Positions 1 through 8,847 of a stretch of 42,580 bases of DNA are shown one piece after another. The DNA is taken from positions 1 to 42,580 of the forward strand of contig CANJQC010000037.1 in NCBI GenBank assembly GCA_947476295.1, given 5' to 3'. The notes beneath the pieces were generated by a model. The model was not told where the DNA came from. It did not search any database and saw only the letters and a list, made by a program, of their open reading frames with translations. Origin of the DNA: Planctomycetaceae bacterium. GTDB taxonomy: Bacteria > Planctomycetota > Planctomycetia > Planctomycetales > Planctomycetaceae. Numbering within the stretch: the first letter of the stretch is position 1; each line of letters starts with the position of its first letter. The position numbers and the translations under genes were made by a program.

Positions 1-1146
1 ATCGAACGTGCGGAAAGGATAAAATTTCAACAGAGCCGCACGCCATTCCCAGCCGTTCATGTCCCGAGCTTCGACGAAGTGCCATCCGATGACAACACCA
101 GCTGTCGCGATGGCAACGGATGCCAGAAAAAATCTTAGCAGCAGCGCTGTTTCAACTGCCTGCGCGGGCCATACGACCTGGCTGCCGTCAGATACCGGCG
201 TTCGCCAATTGAGTTGCCAATCACACCGCATGATCAGGTAAACGACAATCGAAATTACCAATAATCCACCAGCATAAAGCCATTGCGCAGTCACTAATTC
301 TGTCGGGTCCAGATGATGCTTTAGTCGCCAGAAGACCTGAATGAATGACGCCAGCTCGCGATCCTTTTTGCCTAGCGAATCATCCAGCACCATTCGCAAG
401 GCCGGAACCAGGCCGGGAAGTGCAACCACAATCGTAACGCTCGAAAACGCCGCAATCCCTATCATCGATTTCATGGAATTCCGCGATCCATCTGAACGTC
501 GCGTCGTGACCAGATCGATCAGCCATGCCATGCAGAGACAAACGGCAATCCAACCCGCAACGACAGGGTGCAGCATCGCGCCCCCGCCGCAGCAGAGCCC
601 TGCGACCGACATCCAGCCCGGACAGACCTTGACCATCCCGCGAATCCAGAATCCAATCGCCCCGAGACCAAGTCCCCATGCGGCGACTTTCGATTCGAAT
701 CCGCCGAGCAGCCATTCACCTGAAAAACTGCCGAGCTGACTCAGGAAGGCAAACACCCCTGCGGCCAGAAGCCGAGACGACGATGATAGTCCAATTGCAC
801 GCCCCAGCACCGTCCAGCCTGCCGCCAGTATCAAGGCAGAAATGCTTCGTCCGATCAACGCCACAGTTGAGAACGACAAAACCTGCGTCGAGGGCCCGAG
901 CAGCCAGTAGAAGCAGTAGTGGGCGTTGGCGGAGGCCAGAAAAAAATCACGATCACACCAGGCCGGGTCGGAAAATGATCGAGCCTTGCACAGATAATGC
1001 GGCTCATTGACCCCGGGGATCGGACTACTCAGCAGCGAAACGACAAGGAACATTCCCGCAATCGCCGGGACCGACAACAGGCAGAAGACCATAGACTTCC
1101 GCTGTTGCCTTCCGGATTCGGATGCCGTTATCGGGACACGGATCAC
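1..1146 (-). CDS. Polytopic membrane protein of unknown function, 3' end cut by the window edge
   Basis: This reading frame is open from the left window edge to about 1146 on the minus strand, so about 382 codons of the N-terminal part are visible. After a short basic N-terminus there is a first membrane segment (MVFCLLSVPAIAGMFLVVSL), then a soluble stretch with GVNEPHYL and DPAWCDRDFFLAS. At least five more hydrophobic segments follow, with a GEWLLGGFESK loop between them. The pattern NEPHYL...DPxW...D.F resembles planctomycete multi-pass proteins with a glycosyltransferase-like membrane layout, but I cannot assign an activity. The likely start is GTG at 1146, whose GTGA overlaps the stop of the upstream small gene and suggests translational coupling; ATG at 1092 is the alternative. 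The codons read sensibly throughout, so the frame is well supported even though the gene is incomplete. Confidence 0.7.
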   Translation of the reverse strand, partial: MIRVPITASESGRQQRKSMVFCLLSVPAIAGMFLVVSLLSSPIPGVNEPHYLCKARSFSDPAWCDRDFFLASANAHYCFYWLLGPSTQVLSFSTVALIGRSISALILAAGWTVLGRAIGLSSSSRLLAAGVFAFLSQLGSFSGEWLLGGFESKVAAWGLGLGAIGFWIRGMVKVCPGWMSVAGLCCGGGAMLHPVVAGWIAVCLCMAWLIDLVTTRRSDGSRNSMKSMIGIAAFSSVTIVVALPGLVPALRMVLDDSLGKKDRELASFIQVFWRLKHHLDPTELVTAQWLYAGGLLVISIVVYLIMRCDWQLNWRTPVSDGSQVVWPAQAVETALLLRFFLASVAIATAGVVIGWHFVEARDMNGWEWRAALLKFYPFRTFD

Positions 1147-1343
1147 TTCGTTTTCTTTGCCGCCTTTTTTGCCGCTTTCTTTGGCGCTTTCTTGACTGTC
1201 TTTGCGGGCGATGAGCCCTCAGTTGTCTTAGTTCCTACCGCAGCCGTTTTGCCGCCGGTCGCCTTTTTCTTATCCCCGAAAGCCCGATCCCAGTTTTTCC
1301 AGAACTCGGGTGTCGTTCCGGTCCGAACAATCGGTCCGCTCAT
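1143..1343 (-). CDS. Small lysine/alanine-rich basic protein
   Basis: This is a 66-residue protein with two parts: a conserved-looking head (MSGPIVRTGTTPEFWKNWD followed by RAFG), and a tail of Lys, Ala and Thr that ends in repeated KKAAKKA-type units. The tail resembles the basic C-terminal extensions of nucleic-acid-binding proteins; the topA gene of this window ends in a similar tail. The start is taken at ATG 1343 because an AAAGAGG ribosome-binding site lies just upstream. A TTG at 1364 would add seven residues. The stop overlaps the GTG of the next gene by four bases. I infer nucleic-acid association from charge alone; no catalytic motif is present. Confidence 0.6.
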   Translation of the reverse strand: MSGPIVRTGTTPEFWKNWDRAFGDKKKATGGKTAAVGTKTTEGSSPAKTVKKAPKKAAKKAAKKTK

Positions 1344-1537
1344 TGATTCAGCCTCTTTATCCAACAGAAATTCAAACCACTATCAGACGCACCAGCATCC
1401 GCGATCATTCGCGTGCCTCTGTCGCACAGCCGGGAATTCTGACCCTGCCGCGGCACTCCGTCAAGGAACTTCGGATTGCAGCAATATTAGTGAGACTGTG
1501 GATTCTGCAAATAGGGTTGGTGCATATGCATTAAGCG

Positions 1538-2620
1538 TCAGGAGACGAAAGGCAACGGGTTGAATGTCTCGGCGACGATCGTAAGTTCAACGAGTCGTGC
1601 AATGACTTCGTTCGAAACATTTGCAGTGTCGCAGGACTCCATCCGTCGCCGAAGCCACGTCACGGGACTCAGCAGGACCGTCGATGCATCGAGTACCTGC
1701 AACAAACGTAGTTCGCTGGCGTTCAGGATTCGCAGCGACTGATATTCTTCCATGGACTTTTGTATCTTCGCAACATCTGTGCCGTACCAACTGCGCACAA
1801 GTCTCGTCACATCCACCGTCACATGATCAGACGCAGCAGCGCTGAGATCGATAAGTCCAGTGACTTCGTTATCCGTAAACAGCACATGAGCCCGCCAGAC
1901 GTCCCGCAGCACCGGCTGAATTGGAAACGAAATAGTTGCCAGCGCAGTCAATTCGCAATGCAGCCATGGCAACCAAGTTCGCAGTGATTTACAAACGCGA
2001 ACAGCGAGACCACGAAAACGCTCGTCTGAATCTGTCGATAGCTGGCGGTGCAGCAGATCGAGTACCCCGTGAGTCAGTTCGTTGACGATACTCAAACGCT
2101 TCAGAACCGCCGGTGACGGTTTTGTCGCGTTGACAAACCAGTCATCCGATCCGACGACGCGCACTGCTTTGGTGGCCAATTGATGGAACTGATTCAGGGC
2201 GATCAATGCCGCGCTCACATCCAGCGTTGTCACTTCATCTCCCGACAACGATGTGCCGGGCATCCATGGTTCGATCTGCCAGATGATTTCGTCCACTTGC
2301 AGCCATGGCATGAATGACGGATCCACACCACCGGGAACTGGAGACGCGGCCCTCGCAGGCAGAAATGGCACGGGGATGAGTCTGAAGCCGGCCTGCGAAA
2401 TCTGGCGAAGCAGCCGATAGAGCCGCTTCATGCGTTCAGGGGGCAGGGCGACTGACCTCGGGGTCCTGCGAACGGCGAGTTCGCGTCCGTCAATTGTCGT
2501 CGCCCGAAACACAGTCGCACCGCTAAACCCACCGCTCACTGCTGTAGCCGTGCGAATTGAAACATCGTAAGCACGCTGAACTGATGGCGGAATGAAGGAA
2601 TTCTGAAACTGTATGGTCAC
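1538..2620 (-). CDS. APH-fold phosphotransferase-like protein with degenerate catalytic loop
   Basis: This 360-residue protein has the layout of the aminoglycoside/choline phosphotransferase (APH) family: an N-terminal lobe with a glycine-rich GGFSGATVFRA segment (about residues 31-41), and a C-terminal lobe with VLRDVWRAHVLF and GLIDLSAAASDHVTVD. Aligned to the usual HGDxHxxN loop, the Asp is kept. The first His is Leu, the Gly is Arg, the second His is Trp and the metal-binding Asn is His. The downstream IDL keeps the DFG-equivalent Asp. Enzymes of this family phosphorylate small molecules or sugars; here the substrate is unknown, and activity is uncertain because the loop is altered. The gene starts 38 bases after topA ends on the same strand and may be co-transcribed with it. 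Confidence 0.75.
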   Translation of the reverse strand: MTIQFQNSFIPPSVQRAYDVSIRTATAVSGGFSGATVFRATTIDGRELAVRRTPRSVALPPERMKRLYRLLRQISQAGFRLIPVPFLPARAASPVPGGVDPSFMPWLQVDEIIWQIEPWMPGTSLSGDEVTTLDVSAALIALNQFHQLATKAVRVVGSDDWFVNATKPSPAVLKRLSIVNELTHGVLDLLHRQLSTDSDERFRGLAVRVCKSLRTWLPWLHCELTALATISFPIQPVLRDVWRAHVLFTDNEVTGLIDLSAAASDHVTVDVTRLVRSWYGTDVAKIQKSMEEYQSLRILNASELRLLQVLDASTVLLSPVTWLRRRMESCDTANVSNEVIARLVELTIVAETFNPLPFVS

Positions 2621-2658
2621 GCGAAACGTGTTCTCAAAAATGCGGTGTGCAAATGAGA

Positions 2659-5340
2659 TTATTCAACCTTCTTGCCGGCTTTCTTTGATGACTTTCTGGC
2701 GACGCTCTTTGTGACGGCCTTCTTTGCAGCACCTTTTTTGGCTGCCGCTTTTCGGCCACCGGCTTTTTTACCGCCACCTTTGCTCACTTTTTCCGCCAAC
2801 CACAACACAGCCTGTTCCATTGTCACGGTAGTGATATCCGTGTCTTTAGGGACGGTCGCGTTGGTGGATCCGTGTTTCACGTACGGGCCGAACTTGCCTT
2901 CGAAAATCTGCACAGGAGCGGCATCGTCAGGATGATTGCCGAGTTCTTTCAATGGCGTCGGTGCAGCCCGCTTCTTTGTGTTCCGCAACAGTTCTACGGC
3001 CGCGTCCATCGTGATATTCAGGACGTTGTAAGTTTCACCGCCAAATTCATACGTATGCGTTTTCTTTTCAAAGCTGCCGAAGACTTTGTCGTGCGTTACA
3101 TATGGTCCGAAGCGACCGATGCCTGCATTCACGACTTTATCCGTCAGCGGATGCTTTCCAATTCTGCGCGGCAGTGAAAGAAGTTCAATGGCTGTCGGCA
3201 GATCGATATTCGAAACATCGAAGCAATTAGGGATGCTGCAGCGCTTGGGCTTCGTACCGTCGTCCGTCATCTCACCGAGTTGCAGATACGGCCCAAATGG
3301 CCCTCGCATTTGATAGATCGCCAGTCCTGCTTCCGGATGCATCCCGATCGACTGCGGTCCTCTCTGTTTTTCTTCGATCAAACGATCGGCGACTTCATTC
3401 GTGATCTCCCCCGGCGCAATGTTTTCGGGGATCGAAGCGGTCAGCTTTTCTTCACCGTTCATTTTTTCAAAGTAGGGGCCGTAGCGACCAACGCGAACCG
3501 ACGCATCCAGACCGTCGATCGACAGCGTACACGCTTCACGCGGATCGATATCTCCTTCTTTTTGTTTGACTTGTTCGTCGAGTCCTTCGCTGCCCGTATA
3601 GAACTGCCGAAGATAGGGTAATCGATCTGCGGTGCCTGTGGCGATGTCGTCGAGCGTCTGCTCCATGCCGGCTGTGAATCCGAGATTCACCAGGTTCGGA
3701 AAGTGATTCTCCAGCAGCTTCGTCACGGCCATCGCCGTAAATGTCGGCACAAGCTGATTGCCGTTCTTGCGGACATAGCCGCGATCCTGAATGGTACTTA
3801 GGATACTGGCGTATGTACTCGGACGACCGATGCCTTCTGCTTCCAGCGTTCGCACGAGCGTCGCTTCAGTAAACCGCGCAGGTGGCTTGGTTTCATGCGA
3901 GACCGCGTCCACATTCTGACATTTCAGCACGTCTTTTTCCGACAACGGTGGCAGTGACGAATCCTGATCCTCAATCGCCGCTTCCGGATCATCGGAGCCC
4001 TCGACGTATGCCCGGAAGAACCCTGCGAATTCGACCGTGCGTCCGGAAGCTCGGAATTCCGCATCGTCCACCTGAATTGTCACCGTATCAAATCGCAGAA
4101 TGGCTTCGGCCATTTGAGTGGCCATCGTGCGTTTCCAGATCATCTGGTACAGCTTGTATTCGGCTCCTGACAGACCCAACTGGTCGGCCGTTTTCATTTC
4201 CGTACCCGCCGGGCGAATCGCTTCGTGCGCCTCCTGCGCACCTTTGGACTTTGTCGTAAACTGACGCGGTGAAGGACTGAGATAATCTTTGCCGTACAGT
4301 TCGTCAACGCGCCCGCGCGCCGCTGTAATCGCTTCGCCGCTGAGACTCACACTGTCCGTTCGCATGTAAGTGATGTGACCATCTTCATACAGTCGCTGAG
4401 CGGTCTGCATGGTCTGTCGAGCGGTCATGCTCAGCTTGCGGTTGGACTCCTGCTGCAGCGTACTGGTCGTGAACGGCGGATAGGGTTTGCGTGTCTGCTG
4501 CTTCTGTTCGATGCTGGTGATTGTCCAAGGTTGAGTGCGAACTTTCTCCAGAAGTTCTTTCGCGCGTCTCTCCTCGAGCAGCAGCACGTCGGACCCGTCT
4601 TTCAGACGTCCGGTGTTTTCATCAAAGTCGCGACCAGCCGCGATGCGTCGGCCGCCGACCGTTTGCAGCACGGCTTCAAACGGTTCGCCGACTTTGCCCT
4701 GCAACGCGGCTTTCAAGTCCCAGAACGTGCCGCTGCGAAACTTCATCCGTTCGATTTCGCGAGCAACCAGCAGTCGTACGGCGACGCTTTGAACGCGCCC
4801 GGCAGAAAGTCCGCGGGCGATCTTTTTCCACAGCAGCGGGCTGAGCGTATAGCCGTAAAGGCGATCCACAACACGGCGGGTTTCCTGGGCCTGAACGAGG
4901 TTTTCGTCCAGCATTCGCGTATTGCGAATGGCTTCCAGAATGGCGGGCTTGGTGATTTCTGAAAACACCATGCGACTGACGGGAACGCTGGGTTTCAGGA
5001 CCTGCACAAGATGCCAGCCGATACTTTCCCCTTCGCGGTCTTCGTCCGTCGCGAGGATGAGTTCGTTGACCTTTTTGAGGCAATCCTTGAGTTCGGTAAC
5101 GAGTTTTTTCTTTTCTGCGGGAACAACATAGAGCGGATCGAAGTCATTTTCAACGTTCACGCCGAGCGTAGACCACGATTCTTTTTTGACCGCCGCCGGA
5201 ATTTCAGCAGCACTCGAAGGCAAGTCGCGGATGTGCCCCATGCTGGCGCGCACGATGTAATCGTCGCCTAGAAATCCGGCGATTTTTTTAGCTTTGGCTG
5301 GCGATTCGACAATCACCAGAGCTTTTTTCTGAGATGCCAT
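2659..5340 (-). CDS. topA: DNA topoisomerase I (type IA)
   Basis: This 893-residue enzyme relaxes negatively supercoiled DNA by cutting and passing single strands. The TOPRIM domain is at the N-terminus (ALVIVESPAKAKKI, residues 7-20) with the acidic metal site DEDREGE (about 99-105). The catalytic tyrosine is Tyr325 in HITYMRTDS. A GIGRPSTYAS motif lies in the central domain. The C-terminal part has four or more zinc-less topoisomerase repeats, recognisable as GxFGPYxxxG-type motifs (VGRYGPYF, GPFGPYLQ, GRFGPYVTH, GKFGPYVKHG), and ends in a Lys/Ala-rich tail. The reading frame extends 24 codons further upstream, but MASQKKALVIV is the normal family start, so ATG 5340 is chosen. The architecture with repeated C-terminal modules and a basic tail matches planctomycete and actinobacterial TopA. 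Confidence 0.97.
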   Translation of the reverse strand: MASQKKALVIVESPAKAKKIAGFLGDDYIVRASMGHIRDLPSSAAEIPAAVKKESWSTLGVNVENDFDPLYVVPAEKKKLVTELKDCLKKVNELILATDEDREGESIGWHLVQVLKPSVPVSRMVFSEITKPAILEAIRNTRMLDENLVQAQETRRVVDRLYGYTLSPLLWKKIARGLSAGRVQSVAVRLLVAREIERMKFRSGTFWDLKAALQGKVGEPFEAVLQTVGGRRIAAGRDFDENTGRLKDGSDVLLLEERRAKELLEKVRTQPWTITSIEQKQQTRKPYPPFTTSTLQQESNRKLSMTARQTMQTAQRLYEDGHITYMRTDSVSLSGEAITAARGRVDELYGKDYLSPSPRQFTTKSKGAQEAHEAIRPAGTEMKTADQLGLSGAEYKLYQMIWKRTMATQMAEAILRFDTVTIQVDDAEFRASGRTVEFAGFFRAYVEGSDDPEAAIEDQDSSLPPLSEKDVLKCQNVDAVSHETKPPARFTEATLVRTLEAEGIGRPSTYASILSTIQDRGYVRKNGNQLVPTFTAMAVTKLLENHFPNLVNLGFTAGMEQTLDDIATGTADRLPYLRQFYTGSEGLDEQVKQKEGDIDPREACTLSIDGLDASVRVGRYGPYFEKMNGEEKLTASIPENIAPGEITNEVADRLIEEKQRGPQSIGMHPEAGLAIYQMRGPFGPYLQLGEMTDDGTKPKRCSIPNCFDVSNIDLPTAIELLSLPRRIGKHPLTDKVVNAGIGRFGPYVTHDKVFGSFEKKTHTYEFGGETYNVLNITMDAAVELLRNTKKRAAPTPLKELGNHPDDAAPVQIFEGKFGPYVKHGSTNATVPKDTDITTVTMEQAVLWLAEKVSKGGGKKAGGRKAAAKKGAAKKAVTKSVARKSSKKAGKKVE

Positions 5341-5751
5341 GAAGATTTGACTCAGGATGCGTAAACAACTGAAAAATACAGGAATTCGGAGTGCAAACAG
5401 TCTCCTCCGCAAACGACATTTCCGCCTGGATCCGGCCCTGATCGCGGCGGAAGGGTACTAGCTGCGTGAAGAACACGAAAGGTGGATATTGACTGGAGCA
5501 TCCGACAGGAACTGAACACTGACATGTTGGAAACGGAGACGATGCCATGATCGCGACTGGCAGGCAAGAGACCTGAAATCCGACCCAAAGTCAAATCATA
5601 GTTGACCTTGTCTGACAAACGGTGACGGCTAGAATCCGTCCCTTCCAATGGTTTTGAGTGAATGACGAGTAAAACATTTCTTCCGACTTCTGTCACGTGA
5701 TCGACTTTTGAAGCGGGTTCAGAAACAACCAAACGGTAAGAGTTTTCTTCC
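5341..5751. other. Divergent intergenic region
   Basis: These 411 bases separate topA (leftward) from the PpiD-like gene (rightward) and must hold both promoters. Open frames on the minus strand here (for example one ending near 5352) have no recognisable protein character and overlap the topA start. I see no convincing promoter hexamers, hairpins or RNA gene. Confidence 0.5.
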
Positions 5752-8475
5752 ATGAGTTCCCCCTTTAGTTTCTTTCGCCGCAATCAACACGTCACGATGG
5801 TTGCGGTTGTGATTATGTCCATGCTGGCCTTTACGCTCGACACGTTGTTCAGCGATCGCGGCACGCATTTTGTCCTGCTGGGTATCCTTGTGGGAACAAT
5901 GACTTTCTCATTCTTCGGCATCAGGCATGGGCATTGGATTAAGCTTGGGATTGCCGGTGGCATTTTGGGCGCGGTGTGTGGTTTCGTATTTCCAAAGATT
6001 TTGAATCCCTCGACCGGATTTTTTCAGGATTCGGCTTTGGGGCACTTCGACGAAAAACGCATGATGGACCTGCAGTTGCAGCGAAACATCCCGAACATGT
6101 TCATGCGAAATGCTTTCGAAAAAGCCATCGCGCCTGGCACGGCAATGTACGCACCACAATTCGGTTTTGGGCACGAAATTGCCACGGATGACCTGACCTT
6201 CGCTGAAATGATGCGGGACGAAGCGGATAAGCTGGGGATCGTCGTTACCGACAAGATGGTTTCGGACTGGATCAACCGCCAGACGCAGGAGAAACTTTCT
6301 CGCGAGGCTTTTGCTGACATTCGTCAGAATCTGAATTTCGGAACGGGAGTCATCTCCGAGCCGCAACTTCTCGACTGCTTTCGCAAAGAAATTAAGGCGT
6401 TGATGGCGTATCAGATTTTGCGGCCACAACCATCCAGCATGCCCCAGGGCCCGGACGTTTACTACGCAACATTCAAGCGGACGAAAGTTCGTGAGCGACT
6501 TAATTCAGTGCGACTGGATGTCGATAAGTTCGTCGCACAGGTCGCCGACCCGTCGGAGCCCGAAATCGGTGCACTGTTTCAGGAAGGACGATTACTATTT
6601 CCAAATGAACGCACCCCAGGTTCACCAGGTTTCCGCCAGCCCAGCAAGGCAAAGCTGGCGTACCTGGAATTGGGCTACAAGAAGGTTGAAGCCAGCGTGA
6701 CACCTCCGTCCGACGCTGAGATTGACGCATTTTACAAAGATAACATGGACAAGTTGTATCGCAAGCCAGTAGCGCCACTCACTCCGGAGAAGCCCGAGAC
6801 ATCCGGTGCTACGACTCCCGTCGAAACACCTGTCGGTGATCCAGCCACAAAAGGTGAAGAGACTCCAGCGGGTGAACCAAAACCTGAAGAACCAAAACCT
6901 GAAGAACCAAAACCTGAGGAGCCAAAGCCTGAAGAACCAAAACCTGAGGAGCCAAAGCCTGAGGAGCCAAAGCCTGAGGAGCCAAAGCCTGAAGAGCCAA
7001 AGCCTGAGGAACCAAATCCTGAAGAACCAAAGCCTGAAGAGCCAAAACCTGAAGCCCCTGTAGAGCAAACGCCAGCAACGGAGTCTTCCGAGCAGAACTC
7101 TGGCGGTACTGGGGACGAGTGTTTCCCTGTTTCTGACGAGTCGCGAGAGGCTCAGCCAACCTCTGCTCTGGCAACAATTCAGGACGAGAAACCAGCCGAA
7201 GAACCGGCTGCGGCCGAGGCAACTGAGACACCAGCAACTGAGACACCAGCAACTGAGACACCGGCGGCTGAGGATAAAACTGCGGCATCTGCGCCGGACA
7301 CTCCTGAATTTGTCATCCCTAAGGTGGAGTACAAGCCGCTGGACGATGAACTCAGAGCGGAAATTCGCGAACAACTGATGGATGCAAAGGTCAGAACTAC
7401 GCTGGATGAACGTCTCGATGCGATCATGATTGGCGTGAGGAAACTGGAGGAGCAACGTCGAAGCTATCGCTTCTCGCTGTTTGCGCAGGACCGCGACATT
7501 CCTAAGGATGCACTTTATAAAAAAATGCGGGAATCGTCGTCCGATACACTGGAGTCATTGAAGGAGCTCGCCGCAGAACACAATTGTGAGTTTGTGAAAA
7601 CCCCGTTACTCAGTTATATGGAACTGGTCGAGGGAGAATCGTATCCGATCGGAGCCGCGACGCTTCCTGCTAGTAACAATACGGTCGCTCAGCAGGTGTT
7701 TTCAACTTTTCCGGAGGACGCGACAAGCGATACGACGCTGTTTATCGGAGAACGTGCGGTGAGAAATCCATCTGATCCGGATGGTGGTGAAGCGAAATAC
7801 GCATGGGTCATTACTGAATACTCGCCAAGCCATGTTGCAACACTGGAAGATCCGGGCATTCGCGAGCAGGTAGTGCTGGCTTTCAAACGAACCAAGGCGC
7901 GCGAACTGGCAAAAGCTCGTGCGGAAGAACTTAAGAAGGCCATTGAAACGGGCTTGGCAAAACCCGACGGCGAGAAGAAGACGATGTCGGAGACACTGGA
8001 AGGCCAGACGGTTCTTGGAACAGAAGCCTCAACTGTCCTGTCGATGCGTCAGACACTTCCGTTTTCGTGGATGGAACAGTCCATGACGCCGCAAATGAAT
8101 TTTGGGCAGCAGCCCACAGCTCGTCTATCGAGCATTAGATTTGCTGATGAGATTGCCGGCACAATTCGTTATGCCGGACCTAAGTTCATGCAGGTCGTAT
8201 TTCAAGAAATTGTCAATAACGCCGTTGGCGTGGTTCCAAACGAAGACTTCAGCAGCTACTACGTCGTACAGGTCCTTGACCGAACACCATCTGATCAGAA
8301 CGGTGAAGACATCCTGCGACAGCAATTCCTGACCGAAGGCAAGCAGTTCGGTTTCTCCAGAGGTGCCGTCGCCACTGTGATTCAGGAAGACATCGCCAGC
8401 CCGACAGCTCTCGAATGGGAAAAAGCCACTTGGCGTAAGTACGGCATCGACCCTGACGAACGCCGGGATGACTGA
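5752..8475 (+). CDS. Membrane-anchored PpiD/SurA-like periplasmic protein with KPEEP repeats
   Basis: This 907-residue protein starts with a cytoplasmic basic stretch (SPFSFFRRNQHV) followed by hydrophobic segments between about residues 15 and 85. It continues as a large soluble, presumably periplasmic part. The section at about 100-230 (AEMMRDEADKLGIVVTDKMVSDWI and onwards) resembles the SurA/PpiD N-terminal chaperone domain. A proline/glutamate tandem repeat (residues 377-436) and a shorter TPATE repeat (about 490-505) form a flexible linker to a C-terminal helical and mixed region. No clear catalytic parvulin core is visible, so a chaperone-like or scaffolding role in the cell envelope is an inference. 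The next cluster starts 372 bases downstream after a repeat cluster, so co-transcription is unproven. Confidence 0.7.
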   Translation: MSSPFSFFRRNQHVTMVAVVIMSMLAFTLDTLFSDRGTHFVLLGILVGTMTFSFFGIRHGHWIKLGIAGGILGAVCGFVFPKILNPSTGFFQDSALGHFDEKRMMDLQLQRNIPNMFMRNAFEKAIAPGTAMYAPQFGFGHEIATDDLTFAEMMRDEADKLGIVVTDKMVSDWINRQTQEKLSREAFADIRQNLNFGTGVISEPQLLDCFRKEIKALMAYQILRPQPSSMPQGPDVYYATFKRTKVRERLNSVRLDVDKFVAQVADPSEPEIGALFQEGRLLFPNERTPGSPGFRQPSKAKLAYLELGYKKVEASVTPPSDAEIDAFYKDNMDKLYRKPVAPLTPEKPETSGATTPVETPVGDPATKGEETPAGEPKPEEPKPEEPKPEEPKPEEPKPEEPKPEEPKPEEPKPEEPKPEEPNPEEPKPEEPKPEAPVEQTPATESSEQNSGGTGDECFPVSDESREAQPTSALATIQDEKPAEEPAAAEATETPATETPATETPAAEDKTAASAPDTPEFVIPKVEYKPLDDELRAEIREQLMDAKVRTTLDERLDAIMIGVRKLEEQRRSYRFSLFAQDRDIPKDALYKKMRESSSDTLESLKELAAEHNCEFVKTPLLSYMELVEGESYPIGAATLPASNNTVAQQVFSTFPEDATSDTTLFIGERAVRNPSDPDGGEAKYAWVITEYSPSHVATLEDPGIREQVVLAFKRTKARELAKARAEELKKAIETGLAKPDGEKKTMSETLEGQTVLGTEASTVLSMRQTLPFSWMEQSMTPQMNFGQQPTARLSSIRFADEIAGTIRYAGPKFMQVVFQEIVNNAVGVVPNEDFSSYYVVQVLDRTPSDQNGEDILRQQFLTEGKQFGFSRGAVATVIQEDIASPTALEWEKATWRKYGIDPDERRDD
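6880..7059 (+). repeat. In-frame 15-bp tandem repeat encoding KPEEP (12 units)
   Basis: Twelve consecutive 15-bp units encode KPEEP. Ten units are exact, one reads NPEEP and the last reads KPEAP. The units differ from each other mainly at synonymous positions (aaa/aag, gaa/gag). A second, shorter in-frame array of three 15-bp units encoding ATETP lies near 7218-7265. Arrays of this kind change length by slippage in multiples of 15 and so keep the frame. Confidence 0.95.
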
Positions 8476-8576
8476 AGTACAGGAACTCACTTCGTTCCGT
8501 CCGGCCTGCAGAAATCCGCCACTGCACCCGACGTCACATGTTTTCGTTCACGGCTGGCCAATTTGTGAATTCGTCG

Positions 8577-8688
8577 GGTGGGACCAGCGGAGCGCAGGCC
8601 CACCACATCGAATGAATGGTGGGACCAGCGGAGCGCAGGCCCACCACATCGAGCAAATGGTGGGCCGGCGCTGTCGCTTGTCCCACCC
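8577..8688. repeat. REP-like palindromic repeat cluster (two direct copies, one inverted)
   Basis: Two near-identical 35-bp units lie at 8577-8611 and 8618-8652. Each begins GGTGGGACCAGCGG and has CCCACC as its second arm, so it can fold. A third, diverged unit at 8659-8688 (GGTGGGCCGGCGC... ending CCCACC) is in inverse orientation. The cluster lies between two plus-strand genes. This fits dispersed REP-type elements, but copy number elsewhere in the genome cannot be seen here. Confidence 0.8.
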
Positions 8689-8847
8689 TACATACGGCGT
8701 AGGTTCACAAACTGGCCGACATCGCCTGTTTTCGTTTGCGCGGTAGCAAAGCGGCGGGTAAATCGGCACAATGAGAAAGTGGCGGCGCGGAAATCCAGCT
8801 CCAGTTTCCATAGTTCTGTCCCATCGCCCCGTATCGCCTTCGTCTGC

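Noticed and set aside
5352-5783. Minus-strand 143-codon frame between topA and the PpiD-like gene
   Set aside because: Composition looks random, it runs into both neighbouring gene starts and it has no ribosome-binding site.
6622-7455. Long minus-strand frame rich in Leu, Trp, Phe and Arg
   Set aside because: It is the complement of the KPEEP tandem repeat, and its periodic composition is an artefact of the repeat.
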